This document shows, in pieces, positions 26,100 to 34,558 of a stretch of 64,000 nt of DNA (positions are counted from its first letter, which is position 1; each line of letters opens with the position of its first letter). The stretch is from Actinoplanes solisilvae. GTDB lineage: Bacteria; Actinomycetota; Actinomycetes; Mycobacteriales; Micromonosporaceae. The notes under the pieces are model-generated. The model did no database searches and was not told the DNA's origin. It was given only the letters and a program-made list of their open reading frames with translations. The position numbers were made by a program, and so were the translations under genes. Location of the stretch: contig NZ_RJAC01000032.1 in the NCBI RefSeq assembly GCF_003999975.1, positions 1 to 64,000 on the forward strand, written 5' to 3'.

Positions 26100-27341
26100 A
26101 TGAGCGAGCGATTGACCAACTGGGCCGGCAACATCGTCTTCAACGCGCGGGCGGTGCGGCGGCCGGTGACGGTGGGCGAGGTGCAGGAGATCGTCGCCGC
26201 CGGGGGGCCGATCCGGGCGCTGGGCAGCGGGCACTCCTTCAACCGCATGGCTGACACCGACGGCACGCTGGTCTCGCTCGCCGGGCTGCCACGGGTCACC
26301 GAGATCAGCGCCGACCGGTCCTCGGTGCGGGTCGACGGCGGCATCCGCTACGGCGAGCTCGCCGCCTATCTTTACGAGAACGGGCTGGCCCTGCACAACA
26401 CCGCCTCTCTGCCGCACATCTCGGTGGCCGGCGCGGTCGCCACGGCCACCCACGGCTCCGGCGTGCGCAACCGCAACCTGGCCACCGCCGTCTCGTCGAT
26501 CGAGTTCGTCGACGGTTCGGGCAATAACGTGACGCTCAGCCGCGGCGACGCCGACTTCCCGGGCGCCGTCGTCGGCCTCGGCGCGATCGGCATCGTCACC
26601 GCGCTCACCCTCGACGTCGTGCCGTCGTTCGAGCTGCGGCAATACGTGTACGACAACGTGCCCCGCGCCTCGGTCGAGCAGCATCTGCACGAGATGCTGG
26701 CCGACGGCTACAGCGTCAGCCTCTTCACCAACTGGACCGGGCTCGACGTCAGTCACGCCTGGCTCAAGCGGGTCGAGCCGATGAGCGGCGACTGGTTCGG
26801 CGCCCACCCGGCCGACGGCCCGCGCCACCCCGTGCCCGGCATGCCCGCCACCAACAGCACCGAGCAGGGCGGCGTCCCCGGTCCGTGGCAGCAGCGGCTG
26901 CCGCACTTCCGCATGGAGTTCACCCCGTCGAGCGGCGAGGAACTGCAGTCGGAATATCACGTGGCCCGCGAGGACGGCCTGGCCGCGATCGACGCCGTCG
27001 CCTCCATCCGCGAGCGGGTCGCCCCGGTGCTGCAGGTCTGCGAGATCCGCACGATCAAGGGCGACGAGCTGTGGCTGAGCCCGAACTACCGGCGCGACAG
27101 CATCGCGCTGCACTTCACCTGGATCGCCGACACCGACGCCGTGCTGCCCGTGGTGACCGAGCTCGAGCAGAGCCTGGCGCCGCTGTCCCCGCGAGCCCAC
27201 CTCGGCAAGGTCTTCACCCAGTCACCCGAGACGATCCGCCAGGCCTACGACCACTTCGCCGACTTCCAAGACCTCGTACGCCGGTACGACCCGGCGGGCA
27301 CGTTCCGCAACCCGTGGCTGGTCGACCTGCTGGGCTTCTGA
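26100..27341 (+). CDS. FAD-dependent alditol oxidase
   Basis: 413 residues. The N-terminal FAD-binding PCMH-type domain has ALGSGHSFNRMADT with His45, the residue that covalently binds FAD in alditol oxidase, and SVAGAVATATHGSG. The C-terminal ALO domain ends in YDPAGTFRNPWLVDLL. This closely fits actinobacterial alditol/xylitol oxidases, which oxidise sugar alcohols at C1 to aldoses with release of H2O2. It stands alone. The length is typical, and ATG 26100 gives the canonical N-terminus. Confidence 0.9.
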   Translation: MSERLTNWAGNIVFNARAVRRPVTVGEVQEIVAAGGPIRALGSGHSFNRMADTDGTLVSLAGLPRVTEISADRSSVRVDGGIRYGELAAYLYENGLALHNTASLPHISVAGAVATATHGSGVRNRNLATAVSSIEFVDGSGNNVTLSRGDADFPGAVVGLGAIGIVTALTLDVVPSFELRQYVYDNVPRASVEQHLHEMLADGYSVSLFTNWTGLDVSHAWLKRVEPMSGDWFGAHPADGPRHPVPGMPATNSTEQGGVPGPWQQRLPHFRMEFTPSSGEELQSEYHVAREDGLAAIDAVASIRERVAPVLQVCEIRTIKGDELWLSPNYRRDSIALHFTWIADTDAVLPVVTELEQSLAPLSPRAHLGKVFTQSPETIRQAYDHFADFQDLVRRYDPAGTFRNPWLVDLLGF

Positions 27342-27412
27342 GGGCCGGGCGTCACGGCCACATCGAGCGCTTGGTTCCCGTCTTAAGAAATGGTTAGAAG
27401 CTGATCCGTGGG

Positions 27413-27426
27413 TGGGAGCGCTCCCG
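27413..27426. promoter_or_regulatory. CebR/CelR-type operator candidate
   Basis: TGGGAGCGCTCCCG contains the perfect 12-bp palindrome GGGAGCGCTCCC and matches 13 of 14 positions of the known CebR/CelR box TGGGAGCGCTCCCA that controls cellulose/cello-oligosaccharide genes in actinobacteria. It lies about 52 nt upstream of the gene at 27478. Confidence 0.7.
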
Positions 27427-27477
27427 TATGGGGGGCCGTAGCGACATTCGGTCCCCCTTCCCGGAAGGCTCAGCCCA

Positions 27478-28446
27478 ATGTACAGAGCTCGGTTCCTCAA
27501 ATCCCGCAAGAACGTGCGCCGCTGGCAGGTGGGCGTGGTCGCGGGAGTCGCGGTGGCCCTGGTCGGCGTCGGTCTGGGCGTAGCCTCGGCGGCCGAGACC
27601 GTGCCGACCGTGAACTGTCCACAGCTCAAGGCGCTTCCGGCGGTGCCCGCGCGGGCGCAAGCCGAGGTGAAACGCAACCTGGAACTGCTGAACACCCAGA
27701 TCGCCGAGGCCGACAACCGCCTCCGCACGTCGGTCGGCCAGGGAGGTGCGAACTTCATCCGCAACGCGATCCTGGGCCCGCTGGCGGACAAGCGCTTCGC
27801 CACGATCAACCGCATCGAGACCGCGATCGGCCGCGATGCCCCGAAGCCGAACTTGAATGCTGAGGGTTTGTCGGGTTGTGCGCTGAATGAAGAAGGCGGC
27901 GCCTCGGCCCAACAGCCGACCGACGTGCCGGGCGCGGGCGCCGACAACTCCAACAGCGGCGCCGGCAACAGCGGGGACGACGGCGCCGGCAACAGCACTG
28001 GCGGCAACGGCAACGCCGGCGGCGGCAACGCCGGAAACAACGGCGGCGGCGCGAACAACGGCGGCGGCGCGAACAACGGCGGCGCGAACAACGGCGGCGC
28101 GAACAACGGCGGCGACGCCGGGGACGACAACGGCGCCGGCGGCGACGCGGCCCTGCCCGCCGTGAGTTGCCCGGATCTGACCGGTCTGCCCGCCGTGCCG
28201 GCCCAGGCGCAGGCCGAGGTGCAGCGCAACCTGGAACTCCTGAACACCCAGATCACCGAGGCGAATGCCCGAATCGCGTCCTCGCTGGGTCAGGGCGGCC
28301 CGAACTTCATCCAGAACGCCGTTCTCGGCCCGCTCGAGGACAAGCGCTTCGCCACGATCAACCGCATCGAGACCGCGATCGGCCGCAACGCCGCGAAGCC
28401 CGACCTCGACGCCGAGGGCCTCGCCCCCTGCGTGCTCGCCGGCTGA
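27478..28446 (+). CDS. Secreted protein with two copies of a ~95-residue Cys-bounded domain
   Basis: 322 residues, family not recognised. Basic N-terminus and hydrophobic core VVAGVAVALVGVGLGVASA form a signal peptide (cleavage expected after ASA, near residue 38). Domain 1 (about 42-140) and domain 2 (about 228-322) are near copies, each starting CP(Q/D)L and ending with a Cys, suggesting one disulphide per domain; both contain QRNLELLNTQI-like and KRFATINRIETAIGR. Between them is a Gly/Asn-rich linker (about 145-222) with GANNGG tandem repeats. No catalytic motif is visible. A CebR-like operator upstream hints at regulation with plant-polymer degradation. Confidence 0.75.
   Translation: MYRARFLKSRKNVRRWQVGVVAGVAVALVGVGLGVASAAETVPTVNCPQLKALPAVPARAQAEVKRNLELLNTQIAEADNRLRTSVGQGGANFIRNAILGPLADKRFATINRIETAIGRDAPKPNLNAEGLSGCALNEEGGASAQQPTDVPGAGADNSNSGAGNSGDDGAGNSTGGNGNAGGGNAGNNGGGANNGGGANNGGANNGGANNGGDAGDDNGAGGDAALPAVSCPDLTGLPAVPAQAQAEVQRNLELLNTQITEANARIASSLGQGGPNFIQNAVLGPLEDKRFATINRIETAIGRNAAKPDLDAEGLAPCVLAG
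27786..27834 (+). repeat. 49-bp direct repeat, copy A (domain 1)
   Basis: Identical over 49 nt to 28338-28386. The repeat encodes DKRFATINRIETAIGR in both domains, implying recent duplication or ongoing gene conversion between the domains. Confidence 0.85.
28042..28111 (+). repeat. Tandem GGCGGCGCGAACAAC-type repeat
   Basis: Four or so imperfect 15-18 nt units encoding GGANN, forming the linker between the duplicated domains. It is likely prone to length variation between strains. Confidence 0.75.
28338..28386 (+). repeat. 49-bp direct repeat, copy B (domain 2)
   Basis: Partner of 27786-27834 within the same gene, 552 nt downstream. Confidence 0.85.
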
Positions 28447-28462
28447 CCGCTCCCGCACCAGG

Positions 28463-28491
28463 CGCGCGCCCGGACCCCACCCGGGCGCGCG
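28463..28491 (+). terminator. Stem-loop after the duplicated-domain gene
   Basis: Perfect 11-bp GC stem (CGCGCGCCCGG / CCGGGCGCGCG) with loop ACCCCAC, 16 nt after the stop. There is no U-tract, as is common for actinobacterial terminators. Confidence 0.6.
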
Positions 28492-28609
28492 TCACGGCGT
28501 ACGGGCTGGTCTTGACGGGGTGGTTCACGTCGATCTTGGTGAGGATTGGCATGAGTAGCGCGCGTCACGGTCACGCATTCACCGGACACGGCGCGGGTAG
28601 CTTCGCGCC

Positions 28610-30673
28610 ATGCCCGCCGATGCCCCGAATGCGAAGCAGCCGCAGCGCCCCCACCCGTGGAGGGTGGAGGGAGCGCCGCCGCCCGATAACAACAGCCCCG
28701 CCGGTGGCCCGAATCGGCCGCGTTCCACCTGGCTCCGCTTCGGCGGGTTCCTCGTCATCCTGCTCGCGTTCAACTGGATCATCTCGTCGTTCCTGCTGTC
28801 GCCGCCCCAGCGCGAGCCGGTGTCGTACACGTTCTTCGTCAGCCAGGTGCAGGCGGGCAACGTCGCCGAGATCACCTCGACCGGGGACACGATCGAGGGC
28901 CAGTTCAAGAAGGAGACGGCCTACACGCCGACCGGCGAGACGAAGTCCGAGCAGGTCGAGCGGTTCACCACGCAGCGGCCTTCGTTCGCCGAGGACAACC
29001 TGTTCGCGATGCTGCAGTCCGGCAACGTGCCGGTCAACGCCAACCCGCCGGACGCCCCGGCGCCGGTCTGGCAGCAGCTGCTGGTCGGGTTCGGTCCCAC
29101 GATCCTGCTGGTCGGGCTCTTCTACTGGATCTATCGCCGAGCTGCCGCCGGTGGTGGCGGGGCCGGGGGCGCGCTGGGCGGTTTCGGCAAGTCCCGCGCG
29201 AAGCTCTACCAGCCCGAGGGCGGCCCGCGGACGACGTTCGCCGACGTCGCCGGCATCGAGTCGGTCGAGCAGGAGGTCACCGAGATCGTCGACTTCCTGC
29301 GCGAGCCGGAGAAGTACCGCAAGCTCGGCGCGCAGATCCCGCACGGTGTTCTGCTGTCCGGCCCGCCCGGGACGGGTAAGACGCTGCTGGCCCGCGCGGT
29401 CGCCGGCGAGGCACGGGTGCCGTTCTTCTCGATCTCGGCGTCGGAGTTCATCGAGGCGATCGTCGGCGTGGGCGCGAGCCGCGTACGGGATCTGTTCGAT
29501 CAGGCCAAGAAGGTCGCTCCGTCGATCATCTTCATCGACGAGCTCGACGCGATCGGGCGTTCCCGGGGCGGCGCGCAGTCGTTCGGCGGCAACGACGAGC
29601 GGGATCAGACACTCAACCAGATCCTCACCGAGATGGACGGCTTCAACGGCAGTGAGGGCGTGGTCGTGCTGGCCGCGACCAACCGCGCCGAGATCCTCGA
29701 CCAGGCGCTGCTGCGTCCCGGCCGCTTCGACCGCCGCGTCGTGGTGAGCCCGCCCGACCTGGCCGGCCGCCGCGCCATCCTGGCCGTGCACACCCGGGGT
29801 GTCCCGCTCGACTCGGGCGTCGACCTGGACGGCATCGCCGCCTCGACCCCGGGCATGGTCGGCGCCGACCTGAAGAACCTGGTCAACGAGGCCGCCCTGC
29901 TGGCCGCCCGGCGCGGGCACGACAAGGTCGAGAACAGCGATTTCACCGACTCGCTGGAGAAGGTCCTCCTGGGCACCGTACGGGGTCTCATGCTGACCCC
30001 CGGCGAGAAGGAGCGCACGGCCTTCCACGAGTCGGGTCACGCGCTGCTGGGCATGCTCACGCCCGGCGCCGACCCGGTCCGCAAGATCTCGATCATCCCG
30101 CGCGGTCAGGCCCTGGGCGTCACGTTCCAGAGCCCGTCGAGCGACCGCTACGGCTACTCGAAGGAATACCTGAAGGGCCGCATCATCGGCGCGCTGGGCG
30201 GCCGGGCCGCCGAGGAGGTCGTCTTCGGCGACATGACCACCGGCGCGGAGAGCGACCTCGACCAGGTCAGCAGCATCGCCCGCCAGATGGTCGGCCGCTG
30301 GGGCATGTCCGACGCGATCGGCCCGGTCACCGTGCTGCCGCCGCCCGGGCAGGAGTCGCCGTTCGGCAACGACGGCGTCGCCCCGGCGATGAAGGAGCTG
30401 ATCGACTCCGAAGTCCACAAGATCGTCGAGGAGGCGTACGCGGAAGCCCTGTCGCTCCTGCGCTCGCACCGGCCGCAGCTCGACAACCTCGCCCACCGCC
30501 TGCTGCAGACCGAGACCCTGGACGAGGCCGACGCGTACGCCGCCGCGGGCATCGACCCGTCCGAGGCGCCCGGCGCCGTGGCCCGCGGCGAGGCACCCGG
30601 CACGTCGCCGGCGCCGGGGATCCCGCACTCGGTCGCTGCGGATTCGACAGTTCACGAACCCGCCACGCCCTGA
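28610..30673 (+). CDS. ftsH: ATP-dependent zinc metalloprotease FtsH
   Basis: 687 residues. TM1 is near 45-66 (FLVILLAFNWIISSFLL), followed by a short extracytoplasmic domain and TM2 near 160-180. The AAA module has GPPGTGKT (Walker A, about residue 252) and FIDELDAIGRSRGG (Walker B). The peptidase HESGH zinc motif is in RTAFHESGHALLGML (about residue 476), with a further metal-ligand Asp expected in TTGAESDLDQ. It degrades unfolded membrane and soluble proteins. The C-terminus is Ala/Pro-rich. It is a solitary gene here; actinobacteria often have a second FtsH next to folate genes, so this could be a paralogue. Confidence 0.95.
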   Translation: MPADAPNAKQPQRPHPWRVEGAPPPDNNSPAGGPNRPRSTWLRFGGFLVILLAFNWIISSFLLSPPQREPVSYTFFVSQVQAGNVAEITSTGDTIEGQFKKETAYTPTGETKSEQVERFTTQRPSFAEDNLFAMLQSGNVPVNANPPDAPAPVWQQLLVGFGPTILLVGLFYWIYRRAAAGGGGAGGALGGFGKSRAKLYQPEGGPRTTFADVAGIESVEQEVTEIVDFLREPEKYRKLGAQIPHGVLLSGPPGTGKTLLARAVAGEARVPFFSISASEFIEAIVGVGASRVRDLFDQAKKVAPSIIFIDELDAIGRSRGGAQSFGGNDERDQTLNQILTEMDGFNGSEGVVVLAATNRAEILDQALLRPGRFDRRVVVSPPDLAGRRAILAVHTRGVPLDSGVDLDGIAASTPGMVGADLKNLVNEAALLAARRGHDKVENSDFTDSLEKVLLGTVRGLMLTPGEKERTAFHESGHALLGMLTPGADPVRKISIIPRGQALGVTFQSPSSDRYGYSKEYLKGRIIGALGGRAAEEVVFGDMTTGAESDLDQVSSIARQMVGRWGMSDAIGPVTVLPPPGQESPFGNDGVAPAMKELIDSEVHKIVEEAYAEALSLLRSHRPQLDNLAHRLLQTETLDEADAYAAAGIDPSEAPGAVARGEAPGTSPAPGIPHSVAADSTVHEPATP

Positions 30674-30685
30674 GAACCGCTCGAA

Positions 30686-30718
30686 CGCGGCCGTCACCCC
30701 TCGCCGGTGGCGGCCGCG
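30686..30718 (+). terminator. Stem-loop after ftsH
   Basis: A 13-bp stem, CGCGGCCGTCACC against GGTGGCGGCCGCG, with one G-U-type pair and a 7-nt loop, 13 nt after the ftsH stop. No U-tract. Confidence 0.6.
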
Positions 30719-30734
30719 CCGCATTCAGACAGGG

Positions 30735-30966
30735 AAGAAACTTGCCCGGGCCGCGATCCCGCTGATCGGCGACCGCCCCCTGCTGATGATCGTCGGCCGC
30801 CGCGCCGTCACCGCGTGGATGGCGATCGAGGCGTTCCAGCGCGCCACCGGCCCCAAACGCCTGCACTGGATCGAAGGCGCGAGCCACGTCGACCTACGAC
30901 AAGCCCGAGTACGTGGGCCCGGCCGTCGACGAGCTGGCCACGTTCTTCACCGATACCGTGGTTTGA
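30735..30966 (+). pseudogene. Remnant of an alpha/beta-hydrolase C-terminus with a frameshift
   Basis: One frame reads KKLARAAIPLIGDRPLLMIVG and on to HWIEGASHVDL up to about 30894. The next frame (+1) then continues seamlessly as YDKPEYVGPAVDELATFF, ending at TGA 30964-30966. SHVDLYDKPEYV is a familiar ending of dienelactone-hydrolase-like alpha/beta hydrolases, so about two bases have been lost near 30893. The nucleophile-containing N-terminal part is missing altogether. The relic's stop overlaps the ATG of the following PHP gene (TGATG). Confidence 0.7.
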
Positions 30967-31790
30967 TGCTCCCGGCTGACAGTCACGTGCACAGCGAATG
31001 GTCATGGGACGCCGCGGTGGGTGACATGGAGGCGACCTGTGCCCGCGCCGTCGAGATCGGGTTGCCCGCCCTGGCGTTCACCGAACACCTCGACCACACC
31101 GCCTGGACCGCCACCGACCCGCCGCCCGTGCTCGCCGCCTACGCCGGCGCGGACGGCGTGATCCACCCGCCGGCGTTCGATGCCGAGGGCTACCTGGCGG
31201 CGATCGAGCGGTGCCGTGACCGCTTCCCCGCCCTGCACGTCCTGAGCGGCCTTGAAGTCGGCGAACCCCACCGGCATCCCGCCCAAGTCGCCGCCGTGCT
31301 GGCCACCGGCCCGTTCGACCGAGTGCTCGGCTCCCTGCACTGCCTGCCCGTCGACGGCGGCGGCTTCTGCGAACCAGCGGGCCTGTTCGAACGCCACGAG
31401 GCCGACCGCGTCATCCGCGACTACCTGGCCGAGGTCCCCACGGTCGTGGCCTGCAGCGACGACTTCGAGGTCTTCGCCCACATCGACTATCCGATCCGCT
31501 ACCTCCCCGACGACGCGGAACCCTTCGACCCCGACGACTACGAGGACGAGTTCCGGCTGGCCCTGCGAGCGATAGCCGAGGGCGGCCGCACCCTGGAGGT
31601 CAACACCTGCCTGCCGCTCCACCCGCGGATCGTCCGCTGGTGGCGCGAGGAAGGAGGCACCACAGTGTCCTTCGGCAGCGACGCCCACCTGCCGGCCGTC
31701 CTGGCGAACGGCTTCCAGGAGGCCACCCACATGGTCGAGTCCCACGGCTTCCGCCCGGGCCGGCTGCCGTACGACTTCTGGACGCTCTAA
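30966..31790 (+). CDS. PHP-domain phosphoesterase (histidinol-phosphatase family)
   Basis: 274 residues. Metal-binding PHP motifs: ADSHVHSEWSWDA at the N-terminus, FTEHLDHT near residue 38, SGLEVGEPH near 96, GSLHCLP near 122, FAHIDYP near 172 and FGSDAHLP near 238. It is a trinuclear-metal phosphoesterase of the HisK/YcdX class; the substrate could be histidinol phosphate or another phosphomonoester. It is not near other his genes. I placed the start at ATG 30966, where the DSHVH motif begins; longer frames run through the hydrolase relic. Confidence 0.87.
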   Translation: MLPADSHVHSEWSWDAAVGDMEATCARAVEIGLPALAFTEHLDHTAWTATDPPPVLAAYAGADGVIHPPAFDAEGYLAAIERCRDRFPALHVLSGLEVGEPHRHPAQVAAVLATGPFDRVLGSLHCLPVDGGGFCEPAGLFERHEADRVIRDYLAEVPTVVACSDDFEVFAHIDYPIRYLPDDAEPFDPDDYEDEFRLALRAIAEGGRTLEVNTCLPLHPRIVRWWREEGGTTVSFGSDAHLPAVLANGFQEATHMVESHGFRPGRLPYDFWTL

Positions 31791-31851
31791 AACGACCGCC
31801 GCCTACTCCAACTGATCTGGGTCGCGCGATTGCTCGATGTGGACGTTCGGA

Positions 31852-31873
31852 TCGGATGCTCCACAGCATCCGA
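31852..31873. other. Short inverted repeat between PHP gene and the low-GC STAND gene
   Basis: TCGGATGC and GCATCCGA form an 8-bp perfect stem around a 6-nt centre. It sits between the tail of the PHP gene and the tail of the convergent HEPN-STAND gene. It may act as a weak bidirectional terminator. Confidence 0.4.
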
Positions 31874-31993
31874 GTACGACGGAACGAATGGGCCGGTGCA
31901 CCGGTACCCGGTATCTCGACCCACCCACGAGTGAGGTTGGCGAATGGGTGCAGATACTGGCCTGGTCAGCGGTGATTGTCTCAGCCGCAGGGA

Positions 31994-34558
31994 CTAATTC
32001 CTTAAGAGAATGATTTTCTCGGCTCGAAGTCCCTTATCGTATTGCCCCGGCACGAAACTTACCGATGAGCCCACCGCACATGATTGCCAGTCGGCGCGCT
32101 TTCGCAGATGTGACATGTGGAAGAAAAACTCTTCGCCCGTTCCGGTCTCTCGGATGAACCCGAAGCCGCGCTCGGCAACCAGGCGAACCACACGGCCATA
32201 GCTTCGTGCCTCAAAGTCAGCCAGGCTGTCGACCGTCGCTCCTGCGAGGGCAGCCATGACATCTACAGCGATGCGTCCGACATAGGCGTCGGACGTATTG
32301 CGTTGTGCGAGATGGGCTAGGACTCGCGCTTGGTCGAGGAGGGCGCGCGATCGATTATTCACAAGTCCAGACGTAATTTCAGTAAGGGCGCGCAGCAATT
32401 CCTGCAGGGCGGCGACGCAACTTGCCCAGTCGTCTTCGTCGGCTGCGCGTTGCGCCTGGCCCACGGATCCCTCAAGAGCCAGTCGTGCTGCCTCGTGTCG
32501 AAGATCGTGACTTAGCCCCTCATTCTCGTATAGCGCGAGACCAATGTCCTTTGCCTCATCGAGGTGGCCTAACTGGAGGTGAGTTCGGCCGATTTCAAGA
32601 GCAAGCCGCGGCTCATCGGGGCTCATCAAAGCGCCTGCTTGCAGCTGTCGGAGACCTTCCTCGGGGTCGCCTCCGTGTCCACAAAGGAACTTTGCGAAAA
32701 GGTAGCGCAGGGGGATGGCTGTGGGTCCTAGCTCGACCGCGCGCTCGTAAGCTTCGCGGGCGTTTATATAGTCAAAGCTGGCGGCATGCCAGTCACCTTC
32801 TACTCGGTGCACCTCATGATAGCCCGGCGCAAGTTCCTTGCTTCGTGTGATGAGTTCGTAGGCTTCAGGGAGGTGTTCTCTAACGATTAGGCTAATTGCA
32901 TTGTGCAGCGTGCTCGCGACACTGAAATCGCTCACGCCGCGGGTGTCAAGCGTTGTAGAGCTGAACGGGTTGGCTTGATATTGCGACTGAAGGCGTCTGC
33001 CGGACGACGTTAACTGCTCGTGGCGTCGGATGAGCCAAGTCCGCTCGTCGCCGCTTACTGGATGTTGGCGATCGAGGTACTTGCGTCCGAAGTCCGTGAG
33101 ATCATACTGCGTCTCCAGAGATCCGCCTCCGCCGCTGGTTTGCAGAGAAACGAAATAGGTATTAGCGAGTTGAAGTAAGGCCGGCTGAAGAAGCTCGGGT
33201 TGCATATCGTTCAGAAATGCCAACTCTGCTTGGCTGTGCAGGCCGGGAAGGGCTTGCATTGAACGAAGGACGGCATGACTGTCGTCGTGCAGATAGTCGT
33301 AGACGTTTGACATGCAGAAGTCAAGTAGCAGGTCACTGTTCGCCAAAACTTCCTCTGGTCTCGCGCCAGCTTCAACGGCAGAAACAAACCAACGAAGGTA
33401 TAAAGGACGACCGCCCATTTTGTCGACAAGGCCTGCAATGACATCGTTTCCTAGGCGCTGCAGGGAGGCGACTTGACGCATCCTGGTCAAGGCGCGGAAC
33501 AGGGACAATCCTTCCGTCCGTTCCAGCGGACCCAACCGAACGGGGTGCTCATACGCCCCCACGCCGATACGAGAGGTGATTAGTACTTTGCTCCCGCTGG
33601 GCAGGTTCGCGAGGAAATCGCGGAGACGTTGATCGAGAACCGTCTCAAGATTGTCGAGGATAAGAAGGATCTTGAAATGTTCCAAGTAGCCCAGGACCTC
33701 ATTGATCGGGTCGGCCAAGGCACTCTCGCCGCCGACCTCATGAGCCACTGCCGCCAGAAGGCCCAGAGAATCACTGATTGCCCCCTCGATACGGGTCACC
33801 TCAGATGCTGTCAAGAGCGAGGTCTTTGCCGTCACCCACACTACGGCATCAAATGGGCAGGGATCTGCATCAATAACTTCGTATGCAACCTTCAGTGCCA
33901 AGCTGGTCTTGCCGATTCCACCGTCTCCGACAACAGAAACGACCGGATAAGGTCCTTTTACGAGAAGGCGTCGTAAGTTTGCCACGATTTCCTTACGACC
34001 AACAAATCCTGTCTCGTCGTACTCGGGCGTAGGAAGGTTATGCCTACCCGGCTCTTCGGCGAGACTCGGAAACTGCACGTCTAGGCCAAGAACATACCCA
34101 GGGTCGTTGGATAGTCTTTCACTGACTTCCCTCAGGTTCAGCCACGGAAAATCCCTCGATCCCGCAAGCTCCTTTGCCAAGTCGAAGGTGAGCGAAAAGT
34201 CCTCGTAGTCAAGAGGTCGGCTGTGTGCCACTCGATTACGGACAGGCACCAGCGCGCTCAGCTTTGATGTAACATGCTTTACATGATCGGCCAGAGGGGT
34301 GGGAAGCTCAGAATCGTGTCGAGTCAATAGCTGCCACGACTCTGCGAAGTCCAGGTACGGAAGAAGGTCCGCCAGCTTAGGCCCTCCCTGCAATGCTCCG
34401 ACTTGCCTGAGAAGTCGGTCTGATGCCACCTGGTAGGCACCATCAAGCGCGAACTCCGGATCCATGTCGGGTAGGTAAGTTATAGCGACCGCCCGTAGAT
34501 CTTCTTCGATGGCGCTCAAGATCGCGTACATTGTTAAGCGAGAGGCGCTGATAGCCAT
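31994..34558 (-). CDS. HEPN - NB-ARC (STAND NTPase) - TPR - cold-shock-domain protein
   Basis: 854 residues, GC content clearly below all neighbours. Residues 1-130 are helical with RNRVAH at 107-112, the R-x4-H active-site pattern of HEPN ribonucleases. NB-ARC domain about 180-400: entry FVGRKE, Walker A GDGGIGKTS (211-219), Walker B ILLILDNLE (297-305), ITSR (327-330) and the GRPLYL motif (383-388). A winged-helix region (about 400-510) and TPR-like helices (about 550-760) follow. Residues 786-854 form a cold-shock domain with RGFGFI (RNP1) and FFFHMS (RNP2-like). The build suggests a sensor-NTPase-nuclease abortive defence protein. Start: ATG 34558 after a G-rich RBS. It is a single gene with no obvious partner. 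Confidence 0.85.
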   Translation of the reverse strand: MAISASRLTMYAILSAIEEDLRAVAITYLPDMDPEFALDGAYQVASDRLLRQVGALQGGPKLADLLPYLDFAESWQLLTRHDSELPTPLADHVKHVTSKLSALVPVRNRVAHSRPLDYEDFSLTFDLAKELAGSRDFPWLNLREVSERLSNDPGYVLGLDVQFPSLAEEPGRHNLPTPEYDETGFVGRKEIVANLRRLLVKGPYPVVSVVGDGGIGKTSLALKVAYEVIDADPCPFDAVVWVTAKTSLLTASEVTRIEGAISDSLGLLAAVAHEVGGESALADPINEVLGYLEHFKILLILDNLETVLDQRLRDFLANLPSGSKVLITSRIGVGAYEHPVRLGPLERTEGLSLFRALTRMRQVASLQRLGNDVIAGLVDKMGGRPLYLRWFVSAVEAGARPEEVLANSDLLLDFCMSNVYDYLHDDSHAVLRSMQALPGLHSQAELAFLNDMQPELLQPALLQLANTYFVSLQTSGGGGSLETQYDLTDFGRKYLDRQHPVSGDERTWLIRRHEQLTSSGRRLQSQYQANPFSSTTLDTRGVSDFSVASTLHNAISLIVREHLPEAYELITRSKELAPGYHEVHRVEGDWHAASFDYINAREAYERAVELGPTAIPLRYLFAKFLCGHGGDPEEGLRQLQAGALMSPDEPRLALEIGRTHLQLGHLDEAKDIGLALYENEGLSHDLRHEAARLALEGSVGQAQRAADEDDWASCVAALQELLRALTEITSGLVNNRSRALLDQARVLAHLAQRNTSDAYVGRIAVDVMAALAGATVDSLADFEARSYGRVVRLVAERGFGFIRETGTGEEFFFHMSHLRKRADWQSCAVGSSVSFVPGQYDKGLRAEKIILLRN

